The position numbers and the translations under genes are program-made. 64,000 bases of DNA. Source: Aptenodytes patagonicus. Its lineage: Eukaryota; Chordata; Aves; Sphenisciformes; Spheniscidae. Position 1 is the stretch's first letter. Each line of letters opens with the position of its first letter. The stretch spans positions 2,616,179 through 2,680,178 of the forward strand of contig NC_134975.1 of NCBI RefSeq assembly GCF_965638725.1, read 5' to 3'. The notes below the pieces were generated by a model, which saw only the letters and a program-made list of their open reading frames with translations, did no database searches and was not told the DNA's origin. Below are positions 42,533 through 57,200 of this stretch, one piece after another.

Positions 42533-43370
42533 ATTTTCAAGTTGACGAACAATATTGATATGACTGGGTCAAGTAAGGCTATTTTCCTCTTTTTTCCCCT
42601 CCTTCTCCCCTGCATGGGAAGCTCAGACAACGCCCAGGCACACGGACCCGCACACGAACCACTTGCACGCACACGCACGCCAGAACACCGAGACACAGAA
42701 GAGGAAGAGTCGTTTATACCTGACTGGTGATGAGGTCTGTCCTATCTTATTCAAATAAATGTTTATGTGCATAATATACAGAGGTGCAGCATTTACACAT
42801 AGGATATTGTAAAGACACAGAGCTTGCTACAGATGCCTTCGAGTCCTTAGAGACGCATCCCCCGTCGCCACCCTGCCCCTCGGGGGCTCTGACCCCATCC
42901 CGTTCCAGCCTCACGCCGCGACTCTGAGGATTTTAGTTTAACTAACGAGCCGCGATGCAGAGAGCCACCGCTCCCCCTCCACGAGCTCCCGGCAGGTCCC
43001 TCGCCTCGCGCATACGTTACCCTCCGCCTCCCCGCTCCGAAGCTCCCGCCGACGCTTCAGCCGAGCCTCGGCTTTGTTGGGTTTTTTTTTCTCCTTTCAA
43101 ACACACCCAGCACTGCTGAGCCCAGAAAAATTCAGCCAGGAGAAGAGGTCTGAACAGCTCCTCGCGTCCTTGGAGAAAAACAAAGAAACAAAGAAAAGGA
43201 GGAAAAAAAGGAAAGAAAAAGAAAAAAAAAAACCCCCCGAACCAAAGAATCCGCGTGTCCGTGCCAGTATCTCGAATGGAAGGGGTTGGTTTTTCCTTTG
43301 GTTTCTTACTGAAGGCAAAGGTGAGCGTGGGCCGACAGTCTGCACGGGTCCGACCCCGACATTCACACCT

Positions 43371-43392
43371 GGGGGGACCCCAAGGTCCCCCC
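43371..43392. repeat. Perfect 9-bp hairpin in the ANKRD52 3' UTR
   Basis: GGGGGGACC (43371-43379), loop CCAA, then GGTCCCCCC (43384-43392). The stem is GC-only except one A-U pair and would be very stable in RNA. Confidence 0.6.
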
Positions 43393-44943
43393 CTTTGTGG
43401 TCCCTGTGGCAGGCGGGGGGACATGGGGACCCTCGGGGTGGAGCTGGGAGGGAGCAGGGGCAGCTCCCCGGGCCCGTCCCCCCGCCCCACCGAACAACAG
43501 AATAAAATCAAAGAAAAAGATTGTTTCTCGGGTCTTTGCAGTTTGTTCTTTGTTTTGGTTTTTCACTTGTTTCTCACTAACACCTTACCCCGCAGCTGGG
43601 GGACCCCGGCAGGGCCGCGGTATCTACGGAATCACTACCACACTCAGAGTGTTCAAAACAAACAAACAGGAAAAAAAGACTTGTTCCATTTTTTTGGAGT
43701 TTTTGCTTTGTTTTTAGTGCTACTTTTATATCTGCCAGATTCCAGCCCCGGGATGCGGTCGACGGGGCTGGGGACTACTCGTCTGCATCTCGCTTTTGGT
43801 CGAGGGAGCTCCTCGCTCTGTTCGGGGCAGGGACGGGGCGGAGGGGGAGAGGGGACGGGAAGGGGGTGGTGGAGGGGGGGGGAAGCATTTTCCTAAAGAA
43901 AAAAAAAAGTTTCAAATTGCCTGCAGCTCGGGAACAGCAACAACAAAGAAACACCAACCAGATTCTCATCATCGTTAGGTTATTTTTGAATTTCATTGAA
44001 GTGCCCGTCGAGAATAAAGCCAATCCCAGCCTCCCTGGGCTGCCCTCTGCAAGGACGTTACATTCAGTGTTTGTCAGCAGTTTATATGGCTCAGCGGGGC
44101 CGCAGGGCTGGCAGCCCCTTTCTCTAGCAATGGCAGTGCAAATACACCTTTTGAGTTGAAATGTATTTGTGCTGTTTTTTTTTTTTTTTTCTCTCTCAAA
44201 ACACAACTTCCCTTTGTTCATTCATTCCCTAGAAACAAACTTTTTTTTTTAAAATTAAAAATGAAAAAATAAAACCAAAGACACTCTCTTATCCCTTCCG
44301 CTCTTGCTGCTCTCTATCCCGTGGGATGCTAAAGGGAATCCAGACTCATGCTTTAACAAAAGTGCTTATTACTTGAAGCAAGTGCTTTGGACCAAGGGGC
44401 GGAGAGAAACTTCCTTTTTTTGGAGGTCGGGGCAGAGGAGGGGACGGGTGATCCGGTGCCTGCGTATTCAAAACCAAGAGATTTAAGTAGCATTGAGGGG
44501 GGAAGCTGAAGAAGTCGCTGCTTGGTGAGAGCTACACCAAACGGATGCCGGGCGCCGGACAGAACACTAAGCGGGAATGGTCCAACTTTGGCATAAAGGT
44601 TTGTGGGAAGGAAGATTTGGGGGAGCCCCCGTCCGCCGCCCCGCGAGGGGCCGGGGAGGGAGCAGGCAGGGCAGCGGAAGTTTCCCTCCATCCCTCTTTA
44701 CAATGCACTAGGGAAACCATCACAAATCTCGTTTAGCAAAATAATGCATTATTACCAAACACTTTGATTATTACTTAAATTGTCAAGCTGTGCTGTCAAA
44801 TGTATACAATACAGCGTTAAAGGAGAACAAGACTGGTACCCGCAAGGAAACTGGCCGCACGTCCCCCTTCCCACCCCACCCCATGTTTCCTCCCATGTGC
44901 TCCCAGACCATGGATGCGCTGCTGAAACCTCGTTTCCCTCCAC

Positions 44944-44967
44944 ATTATTATTATTATTATTATTATT
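44944..44967 (+). repeat. (ATT)8 microsatellite in the ANKRD52 3' UTR
   Basis: About eight uninterrupted ATT units ending in a short T run. Confidence 0.85.
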
Positions 44968-47900
44968 TTTAATAAGACACAAGGGGAGGGGAGAAAAAGA
45001 TCCTCACTAAGAGCAAAGAACACACATATATAAAGCACGGTGCTGCAGAGAAGAAATGGAGAAGCCCTTACAGAGATCACATTGATTGTCTCGTCATAGT
45101 TTTAGTCGTCATGTTGAGCGGAAGTTAACGCGTCGTAGCACAGAAACAAGGCCAAGAGAGAGATCAGTTTTCTTCTCTAAACAAAGAAACTGAAAACCAC
45201 AATAATAGTCCAAAAAATAAGGGGGGGTGTGAAGAAAAAAGCAGCATTCTCTGTGTGCTCTAAGGAACGCTCTCACCCCGGCTACAGGAAAAAGCCACGT
45301 TCAAGTGAAATGGTGCTGGAGTCCCGTCCCCCGTCAGCGATGCTAAAGCCACATGGCATCGAGGACCAGGGCACGAGAGGCACGGCCGCATCCCTCCCGC
45401 GGCGGGCACGGGACGGCCCAGCTCTGCTGGCGCCTCCGAGCTTTCCCCAAGTGACTTCGGGGGAGCCGGAGCGTCGCTCAAGAGGACGGAGCCATCACGG
45501 CTCCAGGGTCTGCCCTGCTCCGAACCCATCTCCGTCCCCGGGAATCGCTGCCCGCGCCAGGGATGGGAGCCAAGGCCGGGGGCGGCTCGGCCCCTCCGTG
45601 TGCCTGAAAAAGTACTTTAGCCCTTGAAGACGACGGCTCAGGACTTTGGACCCATTTTCCTGCCCCGCGGGGAGGGCGAGGGCCAGCAGCGAGAAGAGGA
45701 GATAAAGTGATGCCTAAATTCCTCCCGGAAAGGGAAAGAGCTGCAAGAGGCAAGTGCGGACTCGACAGCAATGTAAACAAGTCTCTTTTTCCAGTTCTCC
45801 TCTGTAGAATACTGAAAAGGATCTTCAAAAAGGATCTTTTTATTCAAGTTTCATGAGTTTATTCTGGTTCCGAACTGAGGTATTCGGTGCAGAAAGGTTA
45901 ACACTTTCTTTCAAGCTAGAGGGTCGGGGGGGAGTGGGGAGGGGAGAAGCGATCGGCCGGGGACACGATCCTACGCCGGCAGCAAAGGAGGGGACCCACT
46001 GGCCCAGCAAGTCGCTGCCGCCGCCTTGCCGAGAGCTGGGTGGAGGGGGCTCACGGTCCGAGAAGGGAAGATCCCTCCGGAGCAGCCAGAGGAGCCCTGC
46101 CCATCAGAAGCGCCTGGCCCCCACCGCCCGGGGATCAGAGCCCTCCAGGGACCAGCCTGACCACCGCTCCTGCTCCGAGATCTCACCGAGGGCAAATTTC
46201 TCGAGTGCTTTGCTGAACAAAGTGCGGGTTGGTAATGGGACGGGGAGACCAAGCTCCAACGGCGAGCTGGTGCCGAGCAAGAGCAACGGGAGGTCCCCGA
46301 CCCCGCTCCCCTCTGGGAAAAACTCCTACGTGAAACGCGAAGAAAATGTGCTTATCACCCAAAGGCCAAGACTGAAACTTCATATTTGGTTCTAAGAGTT
46401 TGGCTTTGGTAAAAGAAAGAAACAGTGCGAGGGGACGCTCCCCGCGGGCTGCCAGCAGCACCTTCGCCCGCCGGGAGCCTCCCCCGGGAACGGCCGGCTC
46501 CAACGCCTGCTCCACACCACAACCTAAACCCAACAAACACCACCCTAACAGGAGCCACCTTCATTTAGAAACTATTTTAAAAGAAGAAGAAAAAAGACAT
46601 TAATACCTTATTTTGGTTACAGAAATGCTTTTTCTCTCTGAAACGCTGGGCAGAAGAGCCGCAGCGCAAGGCTCGCGCGGTCCCATCGCAGTCTCGCTGG
46701 CAAAGAGGAGGCGAGCGGCCACCGAGGACTCGGTGGGAAAGAGGGATCCTTTTCTCCCCGCTCCCATCCCGGAGGGATCACGCTGGGACGCCCCCGGGGC
46801 GGCCACGGACGGGAGCCTCAGCCCCAGCCCCACGCTCCCCGCTTTCAGCAAGGCTGCGGAGGGAAAGGAGGTCAGGGGAGAAGATGGTTCCCGAAATGCT
46901 TGTTGCCCTGTCAGCCCGTTCTCGTTCTCTGCATCCCAGTCTTTGGCTTTGAACAGACTCGTGATATGGAGAAAGAGTATTGTTTTTTGCACATGATACT
47001 GTTACAGTAATTCAGAAGGAAAAAAAAAAAACAAAAAAAAAACCAACCAACGGAAAAAAACAGTGCAACATTCTCGAATGCTTCAAACCTGCATTATAAA
47101 TATGATTTCTAAAATTAAAAACAGAAAACCCAAAACAAAAAACAATGATCCCACATACACGCACGCTAATAAACCTGCCAAGATGCTGCATTAGAAAAAT
47201 AAACACAGACTTACTTAGGGTTGTGAATAAGGACTTTGAAGTGCATTTTTTTCCTTATTAAAAGGCTAAAACTTTCAGAACATTTTTTTATGGTTTTTGT
47301 TGTTTTTTTTAAAGGTAAATGCTCGTTTCTTTATAAATAACTTTTTTCTTTTTTAAAAAAAAAAAAGCAACACTGACTCTCGCATGGAAACGGCCACGCA
47401 AAACAGAGAACGAAAATTCAAAAAAGAATCGTTTCTTAGGATCCGACATTTTGCCAAGAAAAAAAACCAACCAACCAACAGAATCCCTAAAGTGCCTGGT
47501 GTGGGGAGGGAGGCTCCAGCAGCGCATCCGCAGCCAGCCGACCGCGGGGTTGGGCAGCAGCACCCGTTTTTGCATATAAATGACAGCTGCCAAAAGGATA
47601 TTTTAGCGTCCCAGGTACAGTAGATCTTGATTCAAGTGTTTGTATTGGAATCGAAGGATGAGCGTGAGAAAAAAAGTGATTGCGAGAGAGGAGCAGTTAC
47701 AGTGGCACTTGGCCAGGAGCTAACACCCACCCCAGCGCTTGCAAGACCAGCCAATTCCCAAAGACTCCCACCCCCCCATCCCACCAAGAGTTCAGGCTTC
47801 CCCGTCCCGGACGGACGGAGCGAGGGCTCGGGGCAGCCCCGGGGGCGTCCCGGAGGCGAGGCAGGGCGGGAGGCTGGCATGGAGCACTGGGAAACACCGG

Positions 47901-48292
47901 AACCGATTTCAACCCGCCCCAAAAGCTGGGGGACGAACCCCCTTTCCCGTCTGCGGGCCAGCGGATGGTCGCACCTGCTTCGTCTTGGCTGGGCGAAGCC
48001 CTAAGCCAGCAGCATCCGTCTCCTGCCCTGCCGTCGGAGGGGTGCGAGCATGCGCTGACGGGGAGAGGATTGAGAAGGGGCAGGGGATGGGAACAGCACT
48101 GCCAGCCGCTCGTTAAACCAATTAACAGCTTTGGCACCGCGCTGGCAATCCAGCGAGAAGAGGAAGCTCTGAACTCTTGGCCTACCCGGCCATGCTAGAA
48201 GGCCTGCCCAGTCTTGTTCTCCTTTAAAGTGCCCTATATTTATAGAATTTCTAAATAAATATAATAAGATATTAGGTCACCCATAGTTTAAG

Positions 48293-51200
48293 CTACTCCG
48301 AGTAACAGCCGTCCAAGCCGATGGCATTGTGCCGGTCCTTGCTGTAGGGGCAGGTGCTGCCGTTGGGCAGGGCCCCGCAGGCGGCGGTTTTGGCTGCAAT
48401 GCCGCAGTTCTTGAGGAGGTTGAAGCTGAAAGAGCTGATGGCGTCTTTAGGTGGGAAAGGCTTCATGGTGGAGAGGATAAGTGCCAGGCAGTCAGCAACG
48501 TCCTTGTTGGGGGCGCATGCCAAGGCTGGGGTATGACCTAGAACAAAGCCAGGGGTGAAGAACCGCCCCGGACAGGCGCCTTCCCTGGGGAACGCTTTGA
48601 TCGGGGCAGTTTCCACCCCTGCACTGAGGGGCCAGGACATCTATTTGTCTTTCTCTCCAAAGACCCTGCTTCTGGGCACCGGCAATCCCTGCCATTGCAG
48701 CAACCGCTTTGAAGTGTGCCAGGATCAGCAGGAGACGAATAAAAAGCCTCAGAAGCCCTGGCAGCACGGCAGACGCAATGGTATTTTTCACAACTTAAAG
48801 GTATTCCAGCAGAGCAAGAACTCTACTGGGAGAAAAAGCTTCTGGCCACAGCAAGCAGTTTCTGCCAGCTTGCAAGTGAGTCAACTGCTCATTGCTGGCT
48901 CAGGCTGGGCTGGTTTTGTGCCGGGCAGGAGAGCCAGGCAGCCACCAGAAGTTGCATGGGGGGCAAAAGACATATTTCAAACACCTGTGGGACCTGGAAA
49001 TGCTTTTACAGGGGATCGCAGGGTGCTAACGTCCTCATCCAGGCTGTTCCTGCGATGCCATGAGCTGAGAACGTGCTGCTCAGCTGCGGAAAGGATGCGG
49101 AAATCTTTCCGATCCCGGCTGAGCGCTTCCCCGGGCAGCCCCCATCCCCCAGGGACATCACGCTGAACCCCCCCGGGCACCCGCGAGGAACACGCACCTT
49201 CTTCATCCACAGCCAGCACAGTGGCACCTCTGCTGAGCAGGGCCTGGACGACAGAGGCCAGCCCGTTCCGAGCTGCGATGTGGAGCGGCCTGGGGGGAGA
49301 GGGAAAGGCAGCGTTAACCCGGCAGCGGAGCCACCTGCCTTTAACACCTTGTGCTAAAACAAGGGGCCCCTGCGAGCGGCTTTGAGGGCGGACACTTGAC
49401 TGCTCCTGAGCTTACCTGCTTGCACGCTCACTGCGCGCACCAAGCAGGAGCAGAGCTCCTACCACCGCCCTTTTGCCAGTGCATCACCCCCACCCAGCAA
49501 AGCCCTGTTTCTCCCCACTGGCGCCAGCTGTCCAAATACTCACATTTGCAGAGCACTGTTACTTGCATTGATAAGGCCAAGGTCTTGGGTTTCCCCCAGG
49601 ATCAACAAGGCACACTTTTCATGACCCTGCAAAGGAGACCAGACTGTTTACAGTGCACGAGCAGGAAGGCAGGGGCAGTGGAGGGGACCTGGTGCTGTCT
49701 GAGCGGAACGTGATTCCTCGGGATACGGAAACGTTCCTTAAACCCGACCTTCTACAACAGTTCACCACTTTGGCAAGGCCTGAGAAGACAAGCTGCTGTC
49801 CTCTCCATCTCCTCTGCAGCACCTCCTTCTTTGCGTGGACACACTGATCGAAAGCCTCCTGCTCCCACCACGCCCCAGGAAGCACACCAAGCTCAGAGAG
49901 GGGCTCCCCAGGAAAAATACAGACGGGTCTGTGCTACGACCTAAGCTGCTCAAAACTGAATCAGGAGCGTCTGTACAGGTCAAGACAGGTAAGCAGGCAG
50001 GCAGAGCAAGCCCAGGGCCCCCGCCTCTGCTCTGTTGGGGCAGGAGTAGGCGGACAACCCCTCTCATTAAGGTGGCAAGGCTGAAGGTGATGGTGACTGC
50101 AGTCACGGCTGTGAGCAGGTGTCTCCCTACCTTGCTGCAGGCCAGGTGAAGAGCTGTGTTCTTGTTGACATCCAGCACAGTTATATTTGCTTTTGCTTGG
50201 TACAGCAGGAACTCTGAAATGAGGAGGGACAGCTGCTGTTGAGAAGCAGCAGCACAGAGCCCAGCAATGCGGGGCAGTGGCCATGTGCTGCGGGGGCAGG
50301 AGTGGGGCAGCTGTCCCAGCGTGCCCACGAGGAGAGGGGCAGCCCGGCTCCCACGGGACCCGGTTACGGAGGAGGCACAGGGAGGCTCGCACCCCATACT
50401 GGGGAAAAGCGGCTGCCAGCCACGTACCGACTGCTGCAGTGTGCCCATTCTCAGAAGCCATCATGAGCGGAGTCCTCCCCAGCTTGTCAGTCATGTCCAC
50501 CTCGGCTTGGTGGCGCAGAAGCAGCTGTAAACCATGGATGTTGTCTGCAAAGGCAGCAGCGTGAAGGGGTGTCCTGGGAAGACGAGAGAGCAGGTAAAGA
50601 GGAGGGCACAGCGCGCCCCCCAGCAAGACTGCCCAGGCCTACAGACATGTTTGGGGACGCCAGGGTCCCTTTGTGCCATGGGAAGTCCTGTGGAAATCAC
50701 TGCGGGAGTCACAGCCACCACCCAGCAGCACCGGGGAGTGGGTGACAAGAGAGGGATGAGTCTGCCCTCACCTTCCTTTGGCATCTCTGCTATTAACAAT
50801 CTTGGCACCTAATGCTTCCACCAGCATTTCAGCAGTGCCGTCCTGGTTGTTAATTCTGTGGTGGGGACGAGAAGGAAAGTTAGAACAAGACTAAGCAGCA
50901 TTAGCACGTCTGCAGTGGGAGTGAGCAGCACATTCCTGGGGCTCGGATGCAAACAGCAGCTGGTCTGGAGTTGTTTAGGGTAAAACACCCCTTTACCCTT
51001 TTCGGTATTACTCAAGGAAACACAGTACCATGCCAGACAACAGCCTTGCCCATCCCTTTGCTGCTACGGGTCCCAAGGACGCACCAGGCCCACCCCAGGC
51101 AGAACGTGGCAACATCTCCACCTTCCTCATTCCTCCACAGCTGCCCAGGGCAGCACACTCCTTCCTCTGCCGGCTGCAAAGCCAAGGAATCACCGTCAGC

Positions 51201-54200
51201 CCAAACCCCTCTGTGCCCAGCGGGACCCCAGGGATCATGCTCACACTGCCCCAGACACCTCTGAGGAAGAAGGCTTGGGACAACGTGGAGCCCTTCTCCC
51301 ACCAGAGCCCATCTCCAGAGCCTCATGGGAAGCCTGGAGATTTCCTGAGGTGCTCCATAACCAAAGAGCAGAGATGAGCCATCCAAGAGGGCCGGCAAGG
51401 ACTGAACCATCAGCCCTTGGCAGCTCCATTAGCTCCATCAAGCTGAAAGCCTGCTGGTATGGGAGTCTGGTACTTGACAGCCCTGGCTGTGCTGCGCACA
51501 GCCAACGGGACAGCTGCTTTACAGCTCCCTGAGGACCTCCAGCAGTCCAGCAACCGCCTCCCTGCCACAGGGGAGCTGGGATGAGCAGGTGGTACCACCC
51601 TGAGGAGCTGCTGCCGCCCAGGAAACAGCCCTTGGCAAGAAAGGCAGGGTTTGGAGCTCCTCCACTCAGACCACGTATTCTCTCTCAAACATCACCTGGC
51701 TGGAAGAACCCAGGGCGGGTCCCAGATGCCACTTACACTGCACAGTGCAATGGAGTAAAGGGGTTTCCTTCTAGGTACGCAAACGGATTGTGTTCAAGTA
51801 ACAATTCAAGACAATCTTCATGCCCTGTGAGGAGAGAGGGACAGAAATACATCAGTACTCAACCTGCGGTTCCTCACCTGCAACAGCAAGAAGGGACCGA
51901 AGGCCCCTCTGTGTCTCCCCACGTCCAAAGAGCCAGAGGCCCCAGGGGCTGCACAGGACCAGCGGCACCAAAGTGCCCAAACAAACCCGTTCCCCAGCAC
52001 AGAGGCAGCGGTTTTGTTTCCTCTCTGGCAGCTAAGCTGCTGCACTTCAGGAGGTTTACAATTCCACACTGTCTCCTGAAGGACTTCACAGCCACACTGC
52101 TAGCTTCCCTTTGAAATGCTGAGACATCCCTTCCAGTTGCCCTGTCAGTCCCTGCAGCCAGGGTGGTGGCCAAGTAATCCTAGAAATCCAGCAGTCCTGG
52201 AGGAAGCAGCCTCACCTGTTCTATAATAGCTGTTTTCATATTTCATTCCTTTTTTAAGGAGCTTGGCAGGGGGAGAAAAACTCCCTGCCTCCCTCCCAGA
52301 TTTGTGCCGTCCTTTCCACCAGGCTGAACTCACTGCTGGGCTGACGGCTCCCAAAGCAGTGGGGGACAGAGGGATAACCTGGCTCTTCCTGGCTCTCTCC
52401 TCCCCACCAATAGCCAGAGCAGAGCAGAGGCGGGCAGGGGCCCAGCCCAGGTCCTTACCACTGTATGAAGCCCAGTGCATCGGTGAGTAACCGCTGTAGT
52501 CCACCACAGAGTCCAGAGGGTCAGTAGAGAGGGCTGCCTGCAGCAGGGTCCTCAGGATTTCTAAATGCCCGCACGCCGACGCGAAGTGGATTGGGGTCCG
52601 GCCTTTGAAATCCCGACACAGAACGAAGGCATCATGGTCCAGCAGGGCAGCCAGGCAGTCCTCACAGCCCGTCACAGCCTGTGGCCAGGAAAGAGGACCA
52701 GGAGGTCAGACCTCACCCTTCAATCATTTAACAACAGAACTACCCCCCTTCTTCCACAGCTTCCTTCTCAAACGCTGCATCTCAGGAAGGGAAAATGGGC
52801 TCTTTCACTGAGGACTCTTGCAATAAAAGAAACCACCTGCTTGTTCTCCAAGCAGCCTCTGCTCAGGAGGACGAGTGGAAGCTGCAGGGCTCCAGGCCCA
52901 CCCCGGACCCAGGGATGCACTCACCCCTCGGTGCAGGGCAGTCCTTCCCCTCTTGTCCGCTGCATCGGCTGTGGACCCCTTCTCCAGCAGGAGGTGGACA
53001 CAGTCAACGTGGCCATTCATGATCGCCAGCATCAGTGGGGTTCTGCAGGGGGGAGAGGCAGCAGGGAGGAGAGTGGGCTTGGAAATCAGCTGCGTTCAAG
53101 CACTGCCCTCTCTCCCCTGTCCCAGCTGCCCTGCAAGGGGCCTGACCCTGTGCCACACAGATCCCAAGAGAAACATCCGGACAAACTCACTGGCCGTGGA
53201 TGTCCATGACGTCGGTGATGTCTGCCCGCTCCCCGCTGTCTATCAGGAGATGCAGGGAATCAGTGTTCCCGTTGGCAGCTGGAGACAACGCACGAGGAAA
53301 GGAGGAGTCACACACACGTACAGATGGGTCCCCTCCTTCCAGCCACCGCCGCAAACCAAAGGAAGGGGCTGGCGCCCAGCAGCCAGGCACACGTGGCTGA
53401 GCAAATTCGTTATGTGGTTGCTAGGCTACAGGACTGATTAGCACGTGCACAGGCTGAGCTGAAGACACGTGTGTGCAGAAGCCGCTGGTGTCTTCTCTCC
53501 CGCCCGCTGCAGAGCCACTTGGACCCTCAGCTTCTGCTGGCACGTCACAGCAGGCTGCACTGGCCCCATCCTGACTCCAAGCATCATCCTAAACCACAGC
53601 CCCTTCCCTCTCCCCGAACAGCAGCCGGGTGAACGGGCATCCTTGGCAGCGGTGGCACCGACGGCTGGAAGGGCTCTGGACACACTCCCTCGCCACCCCC
53701 AGTCCCGTCTGCCCTCCGTCACCTGCAGCGTGGAGGGGGGTCCACTTCCTCTTCCTCTCCTTCACCAGAGCGGACGCGCCGTGGCTGGTGAGCACCTCCA
53801 CGCACTCCGTGGAGCCTCTCTCCGTGGCGAGGTACAGCGCCGTCCGCCCCTTGTGGTCCCGCACGTCGAGGTTCACGAGGGTTTCGGCAAGTGTCTTTAG
53901 GGCTTCACAGTGACCATTGTAGGCCTGAGGACAAAGCAGACCACGTTAAAGCGGTGCCTGGAGAGGCTGCACCCGAAGTACCCCCCCAGGACAATTCCCG
54001 CTCCCTGTGTCCCTCCAGCCAGACGAGCTTCTGCCCGGCCATTGCCTCTCGTTTCCACCCCAGTCCCACACAAAGCCCTCGCCCACTCCCGCCCCTGCCC
54101 ACACTCAGACAAGGGAGGTGGCTCCAAACAGCAGCAACCAAAAAGCCCTGGAGAGAGCAAGGAATTTAACATACAAACCAGAGGGACTTTGACCGACGGC

Positions 54201-57200
54201 CTGTGGGGAAAGCCGCTCCCCAGCCGCCGGCGCCTTTCCTCCTTCGCCCCGCTCAGCACCGACAGCTGCAGGGACCCAGCCCGCGCTGCCCAGGAGCGGG
54301 CACCTCTCCAGGACTCAGCGTGAACCCCGCACGGAGCCAAGTGCCCTCCACAAGCCTGGGGTTGGGCCAGCCGTACTTACAGCTAAGTGCAAAGGGCTGA
54401 CTGGAATGGTGCTTTCCACATCCTCCAGGCAGTTGAAAGACATTTCCAGGAGCTGCAACAGCAACAACATAAAACCATAACTGATCCTGGACTCACGGAG
54501 GCTTCGACAGACACCCTGTCCACCAGCAGGCTGCAGAGGAGTTAGAAAACCTGCTCATCTGCTTCAGAATGATCTGAATTTTGGGAAGGGACCTTCCTTA
54601 ACCTGGCTTTGGGCCCTGCATAGACAAGTCACATCAAGTCCCTGCTGTCCAGAAGCCTCCCCACTACTCATATGATTTCCTATACCCACACGGCTGCAAG
54701 CTTACCCTGCAGCAATGCAGGCATTTCAGACAGTTACAAGGCATTTTCTGTACTGCAAGAGCTCCTCCTTGGCACAGGTCTCCAGGCTTTCTTTTAAAAG
54801 CCCAACCTTGCTCTATTGCCAGGGGTTTAAGCAAGAAGACATCCATACATCACCCTGTGCTGGGTAACAAAGCTCCTTTCTCTCAGGCATCTCACTCAGG
54901 CCCAGATCTTTCCTCCGTGGTATTCCCAGCACGACGGCTCCCCAAGAGCCCCCATGCTTTTTAATCAAACCTATCTCCCTTCCTCCCGGGCAAACCCTGA
55001 CACTGTAGTGCCTACAACACACACAGTCCTCTAGCCACACCTGGACACTGTAGGGCTTGACACGTTCCTTAGGGGGGACTTCCCCCCCTCTCCTGGCAGC
55101 ACAGAGGGTTTTCTCTGGCTCACTCACCAGTTCGAGGTTCTGCCTGTTGCCGTACGCAGCTGCATAGTGGACAGCGGTATATCCCTGCTTGTCCCGGAGG
55201 GATGGGTCAGCACCATTATCCAGCAAGAACTCTAAACAACTGCAATGAGCAAGAGAAAGGGGAGATGAAGAAAAAGGGGAGACTGGAGAGGCAGAGCTTT
55301 GCAGGGACCTCCCCTGCTTTGATCCCATAGCAGATACTGTACTAATCCCCTCAAGACACGGAGCGCGTGCAAAGCCCACTGGAAGTTAGCACCAGGAGGC
55401 GACAGCCAGGTTTGCCTCGAGAATCACATCAGCAGATGTTTCCTCCAAGGCATCACTGCTCACTTCAGCGTAAGCAGAAGCAAGGTATTTCTAGCGACTG
55501 CATGCAGGGGTCCAGGGAAGGGGTAAACAACAAACAACTGCCAGATGGGGCTGCAGCGTGGACTCACAAGAATGCCTCCTTCAGCCTGGACTCCTTCAGT
55601 GGCTCCTCATCAGTGTCATGGCTGTTTCCTGAATGAGTCTCTGCTCTGAAAGGTCAGAGACCTGCATCAGTTTGCTGATTACCCCCTCCTACCCACGCTC
55701 CTCAAAGCACTCCCCTCTTCACAAACCACTGAGCACCAGCTGCAGGGAGGTGGCCAGGGAACAGCGGAGCATCACCGCCCAGCAGTGTGCCATCGTCTCC
55801 AGCCCCAGCAGCGAGGAGCGCGCGCCCCCGAGACACTCACCTCCTGTACGTGTCCGAAGCAGCAGCATAGTGTAAGGCGGTACAGCCTTTACAGTCAGCC
55901 TCGTTAATACTGGCTCCTGCCGTGACCAGTGTCACCGTACACTGATAGCTGCCGTTGGCAGCTGCATAGTGCAGTGGAGTCCTGGGAAGGGGGAAAGGAG
56001 AAGGGGGCTTAGCAGCACTGCCTGTCACAGATGGAGAAACTCGCCTGGCACCCCCCTGCTGCTGAGCTGCACCCTGCTCTGGGCTCAAGGGTTTGGGTCA
56101 GCAGCTCCTGAAGAGCCAGAGCTGGATCCCTTGGGGTGAGAGGGGGTGAAGGAAGCAGCTTTAGACACCAAATGCAGCAAAGGTCTTAGGAATGTCCCAA
56201 CCCAAACCCAGGCTCAGCGCGCTCCAGCTGTTTTAGGGCTGGAAGAATCACCCTTGCTCCCTTGCAAGGCCCACAGCACACTTACCTTCCAAATTTATCT
56301 CTCCTCCTCAAGTCAGCGCCGCTGCTCAACAGCAAATTAAGACATTCAACATTCCTACAGGAGGCAGGGAGATGAGTTAGACACAGATCAAAAGGGACCA
56401 CAGCAGGAACGCAAACTCCTCCTAGTTGCAGACAAGACAGCTACGCTTCTCACCCGCGCAGCCTGGACGTGCCGAAGCTCAATCCAGTTTGTCATCTTTG
56501 GGCAGCATAAGAGCCGCAGCCATGGCTGGATGTTGCATACACAAAGCTCTTCCCTGCTCTCCAGTGGAATAACCCTTCATGCTTCCTGCCTTACCAGCGC
56601 TAACCTGCACTGCGTGGAGCACTCAAACAACCAGGCAATTATAGAAAGACATTAGCCATGGCATTAGTGCAGCTGACGCACTGGATTTTATGCTACAAAA
56701 AAGATCTAGGATTTCTGGCTTCTGCGTCAGTGCATTGTTCCCGCCGCTCAGGCAGGGTAACGGCGCTGCGATGCCGAAGGACGGCTCCGTGACTGGCCCT
56801 CAAGCATACAGACGTAACAGAAACAAGGTCCTCGACGGGACTCTACGCCTTTGCCGTATTGCTGCAGCCGCATTCGCTCTCAACGCACCGTGTGAAATCA
56901 AACTCCCTGGCAAACAATACGAGGCGTTTACACAGCCAGCTAAATCCCTGCTGCTTTTCAGGCATCGGCTTGTGAGCCCTTCACGAACCCCCAGCCAAGG
57001 AAGCAGTTTAGCCCCATTTTAAAGAAGGATAAACAGCCACAGAGGGGAGCGACCAGGATGAGTCAGAGTCAGCGGCAGAACAGGGCCAAAAGGTTTCCAT
57101 TTTCATTCCTGCTCTAAACACAGGTCTCCGTTCTCTCTCAGAGCCGGGAACCGCACCCAGGGGTCCGACTCCCAGCCCTGAGCAAAGCACTGCACTGGGC

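Larger units (their letters stand above)
42506..48292 (-). other. ANKRD52: ANKRD52 3' UTR (proximal form)
   Basis: From the ANKRD52 stop codon to the AATAAA at 42532-42527 are 5.8 kb, close to the roughly 5-kb 3' UTR I recall for human ANKRD52. It is AT-richer than the coding region, with many A/T homopolymers and an (ATT)8 tract (44944-44967). Further minus-strand AATAAA words near 45838 and 45857 could give shorter forms. Confidence 0.6.
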
